Shown here piece after piece: positions 1 through 8,284 of a stretch of DNA of 13,432 bases. The stretch comes from FEN-1279 sp964501535 (GTDB taxonomy: Bacteria; Bacteroidota; Ignavibacteria; Tepidaquicellales; Tepidaquicellaceae). A program made the position numbers and the translations under genes. The notes under the pieces were generated by a model. The model saw only the letters and a list, made by a program, of their open reading frames with translations, did not search any database and was not told where the DNA came from. The first letter of the stretch is position 1, and each line of letters opens with the position of its first letter. The stretch is taken from contig CAZCSV010000016.1 of assembly GCA_964501535.1 (NCBI GenBank), positions 1 through 13,432 of the forward strand, in the 5' to 3' direction.

Positions 1-947
1 TGAAAATAATTTTTATTATAATATTCATACATTAATTCTAAACTTTCTTTTTTAAAAAATTCTTTTTCTTCTCCAAGTCTATCTTTTGCTATACAAAAAT
101 TTATCAAGACATCGAAATGGAATTTAATTAATTTATCGCTTAATAAAGGTAAGCATTTATTAATTATCTTCTTATATTCTAAATAGTAGTTCTTATTTTC
201 TCTGCTATTTATTGTTTTAAATAAATAATGATATATATCAAATATTTTTCTCTTTCTTTCGTTACCATGCAATAAAGAATTCTCACTATATTCCTTAAAT
301 TTTTCATTAAGATTTATTGGAAATTTTAAACTATTTTTAAATCCGGAATTAACATCAAAGAAAAAATTGTTTACATATATCCCAGTCAATTGAACTATCG
401 AGTATAACGAAATATCATCTGTAGCTTCTTTTAAAATATTATTATATAACTTTTGATTCCGATTATTCCTGACCTTTAAAGACTGCAAAGCAGAGTTATA
501 ATGAATAACTTTATTTCTATAAGAATGCAAGTAATCATCTTCCTCATATAACTTACCATCATTCAATTTAGAAATATTTTTCTCAGACCTTTTATTTAGA
601 ATTGTAAATTCCTTTTTTCTAAATAAATATTCATTTAATAATGTTTCGGAATAATCATTATTTTTTAAAAATGATTTTATCTTGAAATAATCAAGTGTAG
701 CTTTTGATAAAAAAGAAAAGTGTTTACTAATTATTCCATCCGTGCATTTTATTTTTGCACTTAATTTTTTTAATAATAAATCATATTCTGAAGTTAGTAT
801 TAATTCCCGATTTTTGATTATCTCTTTAAATATTGTTTTAAGTAACTTTACTGTATTAAAGAAACGACAATCCAGATATTTTGAGAAATCTTTTATATCC
901 TCGTCCGAAAAATTCTTATATATATTGAGTAACTGAATAATCTTCAT
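1..947 (-). CDS. Hypothetical protein, Bacteroidota/Ignavibacteria-type, C-terminus off the left edge
   Basis: An uninterrupted leftward reading frame runs from an ATG at 947-945 to the left edge, giving 315 complete codons and no stop in the window. The protein begins MKIIQLLNIYKNFSDEDIKD and continues with a segment like the N-terminus of a widespread uncharacterised FCB-group family, usually of the form 'L..LS.EELKEFEKFL.SPYFN..'; here it reads FSKYLDCRFFNTVKLLKTIF. The rest is helical, rich in Lys, Asn, Leu and aromatic residues, and shows no signal peptide, membrane segment or catalytic motif, so it is probably cytoplasmic. The gene is divergent from the small exported peptide at 1101. 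No clear Shine-Dalgarno precedes the ATG. Function unknown; the family resemblance is from memory of the pattern, but the open frame is certain. Confidence 0.8.
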   Translation of the reverse strand, partial: MKIIQLLNIYKNFSDEDIKDFSKYLDCRFFNTVKLLKTIFKEIIKNRELILTSEYDLLLKKLSAKIKCTDGIISKHFSFLSKATLDYFKIKSFLKNNDYSETLLNEYLFRKKEFTILNKRSEKNISKLNDGKLYEEDDYLHSYRNKVIHYNSALQSLKVRNNRNQKLYNNILKEATDDISLYSIVQLTGIYVNNFFFDVNSGFKNSLKFPINLNEKFKEYSENSLLHGNERKRKIFDIYHYLFKTINSRENKNYYLEYKKIINKCLPLLSDKLIKFHFDVLINFCIAKDRLGEEKEFFKKESLELMYEYYNKNYF

Positions 948-1030
948 TATAGCAAAAATATAAATATATAACTTGTTGATATATATAAAATAAAATAAAA
1001 AAAACTAAAAATAAACAGCAATTATTAGTA

Positions 1031-1060
1031 AAACATAAAAGAATATCAGTTTTTATGTTT
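1031..1060. repeat. 10-bp perfect inverted repeat in divergent intergenic region
   Basis: AAACATAAAA at 1031-1040 and TTTTATGTTT at 1051-1060 are exact reverse complements around a 10-bp centre. The repeat lies between the leftward gene ending its 5' side at 947 and the rightward peptide gene at 1101, so it could be an operator or a hairpin in the peptide leader. It is AT-only apart from one C/G pair, so hairpin stability is low and chance is possible. Confidence 0.4.
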
Positions 1061-1079
1061 AATTGAATATTTTTAGCTT

Positions 1080-1095
1080 ACTCCAAAAAAGGAGT
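1080..1095 (+). promoter_or_regulatory. Shine-Dalgarno inside a small hairpin
   Basis: The motif AAGGAG (1089-1094) sits 6 nt before the ATG at 1101 and fixes that start. The core GGAGT (1091-1095) is preceded by its exact complement ACTCC (1080-1084), separated by six A. A five-bp hairpin could therefore hide the ribosome site. A role in translational control is inferred. Confidence 0.45.
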
Positions 1096-1100
1096 AAAAT

Positions 1101-1334
1101 ATGAAAAAGTTTTTCTTAGTTCTATCGTTCCTCGCATTATTCTTTACATCTGCATTTTCTTATTCTTCAACAAATTTGATGAATACAAATTCAGATGAAG
1201 AAAAAATATTAATTGCAGATACGGAAATTGATTATATTGAATATTTGTATATAGACGGACAATGGTATCAAATCACACATTACACTGATGGTACTATTGG
1301 AGTAATGCCGGTTCAAAGACCACCGGATGATTAA
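1101..1334 (+). CDS. Small exported peptide, 77 aa, unknown function
   Basis: A complete 77-residue ORF with a strong Shine-Dalgarno 6 nt before the ATG. The N-terminus is a clear Sec signal peptide: MKK, then a hydrophobic stretch FFLVLSFLALFFTSAFSYSS, with likely cleavage after the SAFS region near residues 18-22. The mature peptide of about 55 residues is acidic (DEEK, DTEIDY), contains an aromatic run (YIEYLYIDGQWYQITHYTDG) and ends MPVQRPPDD. It has no cysteines, no lipobox and no repeat. It stands alone between a divergent gene and the lipoprotein gene at 1573. I do not recognise a family. The signal peptide, Shine-Dalgarno and adequate length make it a real gene rather than a chance ORF. 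Confidence 0.75.
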   Translation: MKKFFLVLSFLALFFTSAFSYSSTNLMNTNSDEEKILIADTEIDYIEYLYIDGQWYQITHYTDGTIGVMPVQRPPDD

Positions 1335-1463
1335 TATTTTTAGAGGTGAGACAATTTCAATTCATAATAAAAATAAAAGGAAAGATAAGGGTATGGATGA
1401 GCCACCGGGTGTAGAAAAAAGGGATTAGGAAAATATATTCTTTATTGATAATTTAAAAGAGAA

Positions 1464-1494
1464 TCTGCTTTAGCAGAAGGGCATCAGGTATGCC
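1464..1494 (+). repeat. Two adjacent small hairpins in the 1335-1572 intergenic gap
   Basis: TCTGC (1464-1468) pairs with GCAGA (1473-1477) around TTTA. Three bases later GGCAT (1480-1484) pairs with ATGCC (1490-1494) around CAGGT. They stand out as GC-containing in AT-rich surroundings. No T-run follows, so this is not a classical intrinsic terminator. It could be a processing or stability element between the exported peptide and the lipoprotein gene, or a copy of a dispersed repeat. The rest of the 238-bp gap shows nothing firm. Confidence 0.4.
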
Positions 1495-1572
1495 ATAATG
1501 AAAAAATAAATTTAAAACTGAATGTAGCTCATAATCTCAATGTTAATTTATAATTTTTAATTAATGAACTAA

Positions 1573-2661
1573 ATGAAATATAAAAACCAAGAATTATCAG
1601 AAAATAGAATCTTCCAAAAACTTTTATTTTTTATTGTAATTGCTATATCTTTTCTCAATATAAATTGCAATAAAGATGAAAATCCGGTTGTCCCTCCTGT
1701 AGAGCCATCCATTACGGATAGTAATTTCTTTAACTGGCAATATATAGAAATTAACGGAGTAAATATCGGCGGGACAATGTTCGTTGCAGATACAAATAAG
1801 GTTTTTATTGTAGCAGATATATGCCTCTTATTATATGATAATGGTGTATTTCATAATATTGACTATAAAGACCCCGATTTTTTTTCTAATTCTATCTATG
1901 GGTTGGATGCCAATAACGTTTTTATCGGCGGAGGTTCGCTTTCAACCCGTAGTTCCAAATTAAAAAAATGGAATGGAACAAACATTATTGATATTCCTAT
2001 ACCTATTGATTCATCAATACGAATATTAAAAATTATTCCTGTATCTGAAAACGAATTATGGATTTCAACAAGTAGTAATATAATTTATCATTATATTAAT
2101 AGTAATTTTACTACATACAGATTAAATGATAGTTATATTTCAAACCAGTTATCTTTCGAAAACAGTAATACTTTATATTCATTCGCATTGAAAAGATATA
2201 CTGATAATTATTACACTAATAATGTGTATGAATTTAGAAACGACAACTGGATAAAAATTTATTCTGATTCAATAACACCATTTACTGAATTGAGTTATGT
2301 TATTATCGGAGAATGTAATGATAAAATACTTCGAAGCGGAAAAACTGGTATATATACTTTTTCGGGTACAAATTGGGTAAAGCAAATATCAATGTATGGT
2401 GAAGCTATACCGGAAACCGCAGGAGGAAATAGTTTTAATAATCTGCTTGTAAGCGGTAATACGGTTTTTAACAACTCCGATGACTGGGGCAGAAAAATAT
2501 ATTATTATGATGGTAAGAAGTTATACCGTCAAAAAAATCATGTTTTTCAGGAAGATCAGGGAGTTGTAGGGTCTATATATTATAAGTTTGGAAGATTCTA
2601 TCTATCATATTTTGGGGATTTATTTCATTATTATTTTTCAATCGCAACACCTAAAAATTAA
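1573..2661 (+). CDS. Lipoprotein with beta-propeller-like repeats, 362 aa
   Basis: The 362-residue product has a type II signal peptide: a hydrophilic start, the core LLFFIVIAISFLNIN, and a lipobox ending at Cys32 (LNINC). The following NKDENPVVPPVEP is the typical flexible, Pro-rich tether of FCB-group lipoproteins. The mature part has several blade-like units of the type 'aromatic-x-G/N-x-W', for example LKKWNGTNII, EFRNDNWIKIY, YTFSGTNWVKQ and YYYDGKKLYRQ, alternating with NNVFIGGG / ENELWISTSSN / DKILRSG strands. That is the look of a beta-propeller domain, as in two-component or Kelch-like sensors, without a catalytic motif. It probably sits in the outer membrane. Its stop is 11 bp before the 1172-aa secreted protein, suggesting one transcript. 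No Shine-Dalgarno precedes the ATG. Ligand or role unknown. Confidence 0.8.
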   Translation: MKYKNQELSENRIFQKLLFFIVIAISFLNINCNKDENPVVPPVEPSITDSNFFNWQYIEINGVNIGGTMFVADTNKVFIVADICLLLYDNGVFHNIDYKDPDFFSNSIYGLDANNVFIGGGSLSTRSSKLKKWNGTNIIDIPIPIDSSIRILKIIPVSENELWISTSSNIIYHYINSNFTTYRLNDSYISNQLSFENSNTLYSFALKRYTDNYYTNNVYEFRNDNWIKIYSDSITPFTELSYVIIGECNDKILRSGKTGIYTFSGTNWVKQISMYGEAIPETAGGNSFNNLLVSGNTVFNNSDDWGRKIYYYDGKKLYRQKNHVFQEDQGVVGSIYYKFGRFYLSYFGDLFHYYFSIATPKN

Positions 2662-2672
2662 AAAATAAATAT

Positions 2673-5600
2673 ATGAAAAAATATCTCTTGACGGCATTAT
2701 TTGCTGTCTTATATAGTTTGTCATTTTCTCAAACTACACAGTTTGATGTAAATACAATAAGTACTTCCCCTAATACTATCTCTTTCGTTAGGGATATGTC
2801 ATTTGCAAATGAAAGCGTTGGCTATATTATTGGTGTATATCTTGTATATGAAAATAATAATTACGTTAATGATAAATATTATATTTTTAAAACTACAAAC
2901 GGAGGTGTGAGCTGGACGAAAAAATGGGATAATAACGGGAATCTTTTCCCGTATAATTCACCGCGTGCCAGTATATCTTTTGTTAACCCAAGTGTCGGTT
3001 ATTTTAACATTGGTCTTTATTCTTACAAAACGACAAATGGAGGCGATAGCTGGCAGGCTCTAAGCACAAACAATATGACAAATATAGATAATGTAATTAG
3101 TTTTTATCAGACAGATAATTATGCATTAACTAATATTGGATATTTAATTAAAAAGTACAATTCTAATGTCTATAAATATAACTCTTCAAACCAACAATTT
3201 GAACTTAACAATACTTTTAGTGGTATCTCCTTAACCGATGTTGAAGTTTCAAGGATAAATCCTGATTATATTTATGTTTGCGGATATAAATATTACAGTA
3301 CTAACGATTACAGACCATACCTTGCAAAATCGACAAATGGTGGGCAAGGATGGCTTCCAATACTTAATGGAAGCAGTGTTTATGATGGTGTAGATAAGCT
3401 CTATAAACTTTCTGTAGTTAGCATATACAATTCCGATATAGTGAAAGTGTCAGGAAACAATGGCTTACTCGAATACAATACATACGAAAACGCATTATCA
3501 AAAAAGTGTTCTTGGGGATATTATAATTTAATTAGTTTTGGTGATAATAGTAACGGATTCTATTTAAAATATGATGCCGGTGGTGCAAATGATGATCCAG
3601 AAGAAAATATGACAGCTGCAAGTGAGTTATATGTTACAACAGATGGCGGTGCAACCTGGACAATTGATTATTCAATGAATACAACCGGATATTTTTTGAG
3701 AACATCGAATAAGTTTTTTACGCACGGAAAAATTGCATACATAACAAAATCGGGAAGTCCTGACGCCACGTTTCTTGGTAGGAAACTTAGTGAAAATTTT
3801 TATACAAAAATAGATAATATTTCCACATCAGGTAGCTTTACATTAAATAGTTCAACAATAAATACACCAAGCAGTAACAATATTAGAGGTGGGGTAATGA
3901 ACGCTCAAACCAATTCTTCTTTGAATAACGGTCAAAGTATATTTTATAGATGGAGCAATTACGGAAGCTATCAGAATAGTGACTCATATTACAATTTGTT
4001 GTTAGATAATGACGTTACAACTTACTATAAAACCAAGAGTGTATCCAACTCATTAGATGCAATAAGTAATATTAGCAACGAAACAAAGTCATCCCCACCT
4101 ACAAGAGGAATAAAAGATACGATAATATCCAATAATCCAACAATAATTCACTCAATTCATGAAAGTATGGGTGGGATATTTTATACACGTTCAACTGACG
4201 ATGGTGCTAATTTCAGCCAGGAAGAAGTAGTTGATTATACAACCACCCCAGAGTTTTTACAAAATAAAAATTCATATTTGAATGTATTGCGTTTATATGG
4301 AAGCTTAAATCCTATTACAGCGACGGATCAATACAATAATGCAGTTGTTGCGTGGGAAAGATATAATCCTGCGAGTCAAAAAGTTGAAATAAGTATGTCG
4401 AGAAGATTCCGGGATCCATACTTATATAATATTGAATGGAAACGTTATACGGATGAAAGAAGCAATCCGATATTTAAAATGTTTTCAGCTGCTTCGGATT
4501 TTAAAAGTTATCCCAAAATATTTGCCATAGCAATTAATGTCAATGAAGATGTTAAAAATACAATCTTATATATTCCGCATTTAGAGCCTTACAGTACAAA
4601 CCAAAAGAAATTAGTTGTATCTGCAAGTGCGTATTATAATGGTTTTGTTAAGCAGGATTTTGAATTAGATAACGGAAATATTTCAGATGTATCAGTTACT
4701 GGTATAAAAAATGGTTTTGGAGGATATGTATTATATTTTGCATATGTTAAGGATAATAACATTATTTATAGGAAAGAAATATTTAATTATCAGACAGGCT
4801 ATCCTTTTGATAGAAATTCATATCCCGACGTAACTACTATTTCCTCGAACGATGGTCAATTAACAAGAATTACTCCTGATATATCATTGAGAAACGGAAG
4901 ACCAATTGTAACATATCGGGCTACTAGTATTATTCAAAAAATAGTAATAGTACCTAGTGGTGAAGATTTTGCACTAAGTTATATGAATTACCCAATATTT
5001 GTAAAATATAAATATTTAAATGCTTCAAATCAGGAGGTATGGAGTACACCAATAATTTATAATTCTGCCGGAGTAGAACAAAAAAATCCAAATGTAGAAG
5101 GTTGCAAAAATGGGTATGCTTTTGTTCTTAACTATAATTATAACAATCAGTACAGACAGGTTGCTCAACTACAAACCGGTACGGGTTATTGTGTTCCCGG
5201 GCAATATACAGTTAATGATGCAAAACTTGTTCGGGGTTCATTCTATGGGACGAACTATCCCCATTCTTCACCAATGCTGTTAACATTAACTCAATCCGCT
5301 TCTTTATATAATATTGGAAAACAAACTTTTTCAGTATCCAATATCCCATCAATTTCAACTGTACAGGATAATTTAGTTGGCATAATCAGAGAAGAAAACA
5401 CAAATTATAACTTCAATCTCGGACCGGTTATTGCGAAAAATACAAATGTAGCATTCGCGACTGAAACAGAGACAAGCATAACAAATCCTGTTGAGTTCAG
5501 TAATACAATGGTTTCCGCACCGTTCAGTCTTGGTCCCAATGATACATTGATATTAGGCGGAAATGGATTTTATAATTATATTTCAGAAAATCCATTTTTA

Positions 5601-6191
5601 CAGAAAAGATTCACTGTTAATTTAATGAGAAACTCTACACAAGGAATATATATGACATTGTATTCTGATTCGATTGGAGTTACCGATACGATAGAAACTG
5701 AATATTTGAGAGGTTATGTATTTAGCGAAGGAGAAATGCCTGAAGTTGATAGTTTTTATGTGCAATTATTTATAGATTCAACTTCACTTTATCAGGGTGA
5801 CCAAAATTACGCAATTAGTAATGCTTATTCTCCTGACGAATTATTCGAAGGTGATGGTCCTAATTCTTATAAAAGCAAAGTGCATTTTGTAAAAGGAAAT
5901 CATTTAAATAATATTAGTAATATTCCAAAAGAATATTCACTTTCCCAAAACTATCCGAATCCATTCAATCCTGTTACGAATATCAAATATCAAATTCCCT
6001 TAAACGGATTTGTTTCGCTGAAGATATATGACATAACAGGTCGGGAAATTGCAAATCTTGTTAAGGAATATAAACAAGCAGGATATTATACAATTTCCTT
6101 TAATGGCAGTAATTTCGCTTCGGGTGTTTATTTCTATAGGATACAAACAGGAGATTTTGTGCAGGTGAAGAAAATGGTTTTGATAAAATAG
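2673..6191 (+). CDS. Large T9SS-secreted Asp-box (BNR/sialidase-like fold) protein, 1172 aa
   Basis: The N-terminus is a Sec signal peptide (MKKYLLTALFAVLYSLSFSQ, cleavage near residue 20). Asp-box motifs follow, S/T-x-D/N-x-G-x-x-W: TTNGGVSW (74-81), TTNGGDSW (120-127), STNGGQGW (220-227), TTDGGATW (322-329) and a weaker STDDGANF near 510. Asp boxes mark turns in beta-propeller folds such as sialidases, photosystem-assembly YCF48-like and sortilin-type proteins; no sialidase catalytic set (Arg triad, Tyr/Glu) is evident, so a binding or structural role is likelier than hydrolysis. The last 89 residues, from IPKEYSLSQN (1084), form a T9SS type-A sorting domain with YPNPFNPVT, KIYDITGREI and ASGVYFY, ending KKMVLIK. 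The protein should cross the outer membrane by the Por system and be anchored or released. It lies 11 bp after the lipoprotein gene and ends before a bidirectional terminator. Confidence 0.9.
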   Translation: MKKYLLTALFAVLYSLSFSQTTQFDVNTISTSPNTISFVRDMSFANESVGYIIGVYLVYENNNYVNDKYYIFKTTNGGVSWTKKWDNNGNLFPYNSPRASISFVNPSVGYFNIGLYSYKTTNGGDSWQALSTNNMTNIDNVISFYQTDNYALTNIGYLIKKYNSNVYKYNSSNQQFELNNTFSGISLTDVEVSRINPDYIYVCGYKYYSTNDYRPYLAKSTNGGQGWLPILNGSSVYDGVDKLYKLSVVSIYNSDIVKVSGNNGLLEYNTYENALSKKCSWGYYNLISFGDNSNGFYLKYDAGGANDDPEENMTAASELYVTTDGGATWTIDYSMNTTGYFLRTSNKFFTHGKIAYITKSGSPDATFLGRKLSENFYTKIDNISTSGSFTLNSSTINTPSSNNIRGGVMNAQTNSSLNNGQSIFYRWSNYGSYQNSDSYYNLLLDNDVTTYYKTKSVSNSLDAISNISNETKSSPPTRGIKDTIISNNPTIIHSIHESMGGIFYTRSTDDGANFSQEEVVDYTTTPEFLQNKNSYLNVLRLYGSLNPITATDQYNNAVVAWERYNPASQKVEISMSRRFRDPYLYNIEWKRYTDERSNPIFKMFSAASDFKSYPKIFAIAINVNEDVKNTILYIPHLEPYSTNQKKLVVSASAYYNGFVKQDFELDNGNISDVSVTGIKNGFGGYVLYFAYVKDNNIIYRKEIFNYQTGYPFDRNSYPDVTTISSNDGQLTRITPDISLRNGRPIVTYRATSIIQKIVIVPSGEDFALSYMNYPIFVKYKYLNASNQEVWSTPIIYNSAGVEQKNPNVEGCKNGYAFVLNYNYNNQYRQVAQLQTGTGYCVPGQYTVNDAKLVRGSFYGTNYPHSSPMLLTLTQSASLYNIGKQTFSVSNIPSISTVQDNLVGIIREENTNYNFNLGPVIAKNTNVAFATETETSITNPVEFSNTMVSAPFSLGPNDTLILGGNGFYNYISENPFLQKRFTVNLMRNSTQGIYMTLYSDSIGVTDTIETEYLRGYVFSEGEMPEVDSFYVQLFIDSTSLYQGDQNYAISNAYSPDELFEGDGPNSYKSKVHFVKGNHLNNISNIPKEYSLSQNYPNPFNPVTNIKYQIPLNGFVSLKIYDITGREIANLVKEYKQAGYYTISFNGSNFASGVYFYRIQTGDFVQVKKMVLIK

Positions 6192-6210
6192 AATTTAACT
6201 AAAAATAAAT

Positions 6211-6234
6211 TAAAGCCCTCAATTGAGGGCTTTA
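6211..6234. terminator. Bidirectional intrinsic terminator between convergent genes
   Basis: A perfect 24-bp palindrome with 12-base arms (TAAAGCCCTCAA and TTGAGGGCTTTA) lies 19 bp after the stop at 6191 and 12 bp after the convergent stop at 6247. On the + strand TTTATTATTTTT follows the stem. On the - strand TTTAATTTATTTTT follows. It can end both transcripts. Confidence 0.9.
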
Positions 6235-6246
6235 TTATTTTTCTAA

Positions 6247-8172
6247 TTATTTTAATAAAATCATTTTTTTTGTATCTCTATAAGATTCAGTTTCTATACA
6301 ATAAAAATATATTCCACTAGGATATGTTTTCCCATCCCAACTAATCATATAATATCCTGGTATCATTTCTTTGTTTAAAATAGTTGATATTTCACGTCCT
6401 GTTATATCATAAATAATTATTTTAGCATTTTCTAATTTAGCTATTTCAAAACGAATACTCGTAGTAGGATTAAATGGGTTTGGTGCATTTTGATACAATC
6501 TATTTTTTATAGGAAGTTCTGTTTGAATAATTAAACCAGATAGAATAAATGTGGTATCAAAAGCGACATTAGAATAACCTGAAATTCCCGCTTGATTATA
6601 AGCATAAATTCTATAATGATAAATAGTATTTTGTACCAAACCAGAATCTGAATATGTAGTTATATTAGCACCAAGAGTGTTTATTAAATTCCAGTTAGTC
6701 CCAGTATTTGTACTTCGTTCGATTTTAAATCCAGTTTCATTTCCAGAATTATCTATCCAATTTAAATTAATTTTACTAGTTGAAACAGCTGAAGCATTTA
6801 AATTTGATGGTGCAAGGGGAGGTTGTATATATTTTATTGTTGCAAAGTCTTCTAATGTATTTACACCACGACTCATACCCGTTACAAAAACATTTCCGTT
6901 TTCCCCGATTATCAAAGCTTTTCCATGATCCACGCTGTTTGCAGGTCCATTATATCTTGCTTCCCATTGCTGTACACCGGATGAATTATACTTGACCGTT
7001 GCAAAATCTCTGTTAGTATTATTTCCCGAACTTTGACCAGTTACATAAACGTTAAAGGCGCTATCAAGTGCAATAGCATAAGCAATGTCAACATCATTAA
7101 CAGATGTATTATATCGAGCAACCCATAGCTGAGTTCCATTAAGATTATATTTTATGGTTGCATAATCTAAATTTGTTGAACTACCTGTACTTTCACCTGT
7201 AACATATACATTCCCTAGTGTATCAATAGCAATTCCCCATGCATTATCGAAACTGAATCCAGGTCCGTTATATCTTTTTACCCACTGTTGAATTCCATTC
7301 TTATTATATTTAATTGTTGCATAATCATAATCAGGATAACTACTACCGTTACTTTTACCTGTAACATAAACATTACATGAATCGTCAACGCAAATTGCAT
7401 TTGCATCATCAACGTTATAACCGGGTTGTCCGTTGTAATATTGAACCCATTTCTGAACTCCATTGGAATTATATTTTATCGTACAGTAATCCGAATTCGT
7501 TCCACTTCCACCAGCAACCCCTGTTACATAGACATTTCCTGAATCATCAATTGCTAATGATCTAGCAATATCATCAGAATTGCCAGTTCCATTGTAAATT
7601 GCAATCCACTGCTGAACACCGTTAGTATTATATTTTATTGTGCAAAAATCTTGGTTGTGTGAGAAATCTTTACTTTCTCCCGTTATATAAACGTTCCCGT
7701 TATTGTCTACAGCAATAGAATATGCAGCATCATTACCATTATCATTTCCATTATATCTTTGAACCCATTGTTGAACACCATTAGTATTATATTTAATTGT
7801 TACTATATCATTGCTAGTTCCATTACCCCGACTAGATCCGGTAACATAAACATTGCCGGATAAATCAGTAGCAATATCATATGAATTATCGTAACTACTT
7901 CCGCTACCTAGATTATTATATGTCATAGCCCACTGGAAAATCCCTGATGGACTATATTTAATTGTTAAATAATCTTCATTTAGTGGTTCTATTTTTGTAT
8001 ATCCTGTAACATATATATTACCCAAAACATCCTTGGCTATTGCTACGGATATATCTTCTCGGTTACCGGTTCCATTATATCGGGATACCCACTCTTGATA
8101 AAATTGTGCATTAATGATTTGTGTAAAACATAAAAGATACAAGATTACTAATGCTTGTAAAAGGTTTTTCAT
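6247..8172 (-). CDS. T9SS-secreted SBBP-repeat protein with FN3 domain, 641 aa
   Basis: A Sec signal peptide (MKNLLQALVILYLLCFTQIINA, cleavage after INA near residue 22) precedes eight tandem repeats of 50-55 residues (about 27-451). The repeat core is QWVxRYNG...D.A..IAVD..GNVYVTG.S.G..TN.DY.TIKYN.NGVQ, which matches the SBBP (beta-propeller repeat) family. A fibronectin type III domain follows (about 452-541: PLAPSNLNAS, INLNWIDNSGNETGFKIERS, YHYRIYAYNQAG). Residues 553-641 are a T9SS type-A sorting domain (APNPFNPTTSIRFEI, IIIYDITGREI, SGIYFYC, KKMILLK), related to that of the convergent gene. GGAGG (8182-8178) lies 5 nt before the ATG and fixes the start. The 5' leader carries a complex fold with an apparent attenuator. 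It is likely a cell-surface or released adhesive or binding protein; no catalytic residues are recognised. Confidence 0.92.
   Translation of the reverse strand: MKNLLQALVILYLLCFTQIINAQFYQEWVSRYNGTGNREDISVAIAKDVLGNIYVTGYTKIEPLNEDYLTIKYSPSGIFQWAMTYNNLGSGSSYDNSYDIATDLSGNVYVTGSSRGNGTSNDIVTIKYNTNGVQQWVQRYNGNDNGNDAAYSIAVDNNGNVYITGESKDFSHNQDFCTIKYNTNGVQQWIAIYNGTGNSDDIARSLAIDDSGNVYVTGVAGGSGTNSDYCTIKYNSNGVQKWVQYYNGQPGYNVDDANAICVDDSCNVYVTGKSNGSSYPDYDYATIKYNKNGIQQWVKRYNGPGFSFDNAWGIAIDTLGNVYVTGESTGSSTNLDYATIKYNLNGTQLWVARYNTSVNDVDIAYAIALDSAFNVYVTGQSSGNNTNRDFATVKYNSSGVQQWEARYNGPANSVDHGKALIIGENGNVFVTGMSRGVNTLEDFATIKYIQPPLAPSNLNASAVSTSKINLNWIDNSGNETGFKIERSTNTGTNWNLINTLGANITTYSDSGLVQNTIYHYRIYAYNQAGISGYSNVAFDTTFILSGLIIQTELPIKNRLYQNAPNPFNPTTSIRFEIAKLENAKIIIYDITGREISTILNKEMIPGYYMISWDGKTYPSGIYFYCIETESYRDTKKMILLK
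6820..8094 (-). repeat. Eight tandem ~160-bp coding repeats (SBBP units)
   Basis: The segment encodes residues 27-451 of the secreted protein in eight units of 53, 55, 53, 53, 55, 53, 53 and about 50 codons. At DNA level, stretches coding TIKYNTNGVQQW and GNVYVTG recur with few changes, so the array could recombine and change unit number. Eight units is one more than a seven-bladed propeller needs, so either eight blades form one ring or one unit caps it. Confidence 0.85.
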
Positions 8173-8204
8173 TTTTTCCTCCAGAAATTTGATTTTAAAT
8201 TAAT

Positions 8205-8284
8205 AAAAAAAGGACGCAGAGCTACTTACATCCCGTTCCGAGGCACTGGTATGCCTTTGCACAAAGACATAAATAGGTGCGTCC
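8205..8284 (-). terminator. Possible conditional terminator (attenuator) in the SBBP gene leader
   Basis: On the - strand GGACGCA (8284-8278) is complementary to TGCGTCC (8218-8212), which is followed directly by seven T (8211-8205). The 5' arm is also needed for the GAAA-capped stem of the leader fold, so the two structures exclude each other. The weakness is the roughly 59-nt loop between the arms. Confidence 0.4.

Noticed and set aside
742..936. Rightward 64-codon ORF
   Set aside because: It lies fully inside the longer leftward frame 1-947, has no ribosome site, and its composition is that of an antisense shadow.
1393..1428. Mini-ORF MDEPPGVEKRD after the exported peptide
   Set aside because: It has only 11 codons and a weak purine stretch upstream. 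Its PPG resembles the PPDD end of the peptide but in a different frame, so there is not enough to call a gene.
2673..6191. Active sialidase
   Set aside because: Asp boxes occur, but the arginine triad and Tyr/Glu catalytic residues of sialidases cannot be found, so only the fold type is claimed.
6820..8094. CRISPR array
   Set aside because: The roughly 160-bp repeats are in-frame coding units of a secreted protein, without constant short repeats and unique spacers, and no cas genes are present.
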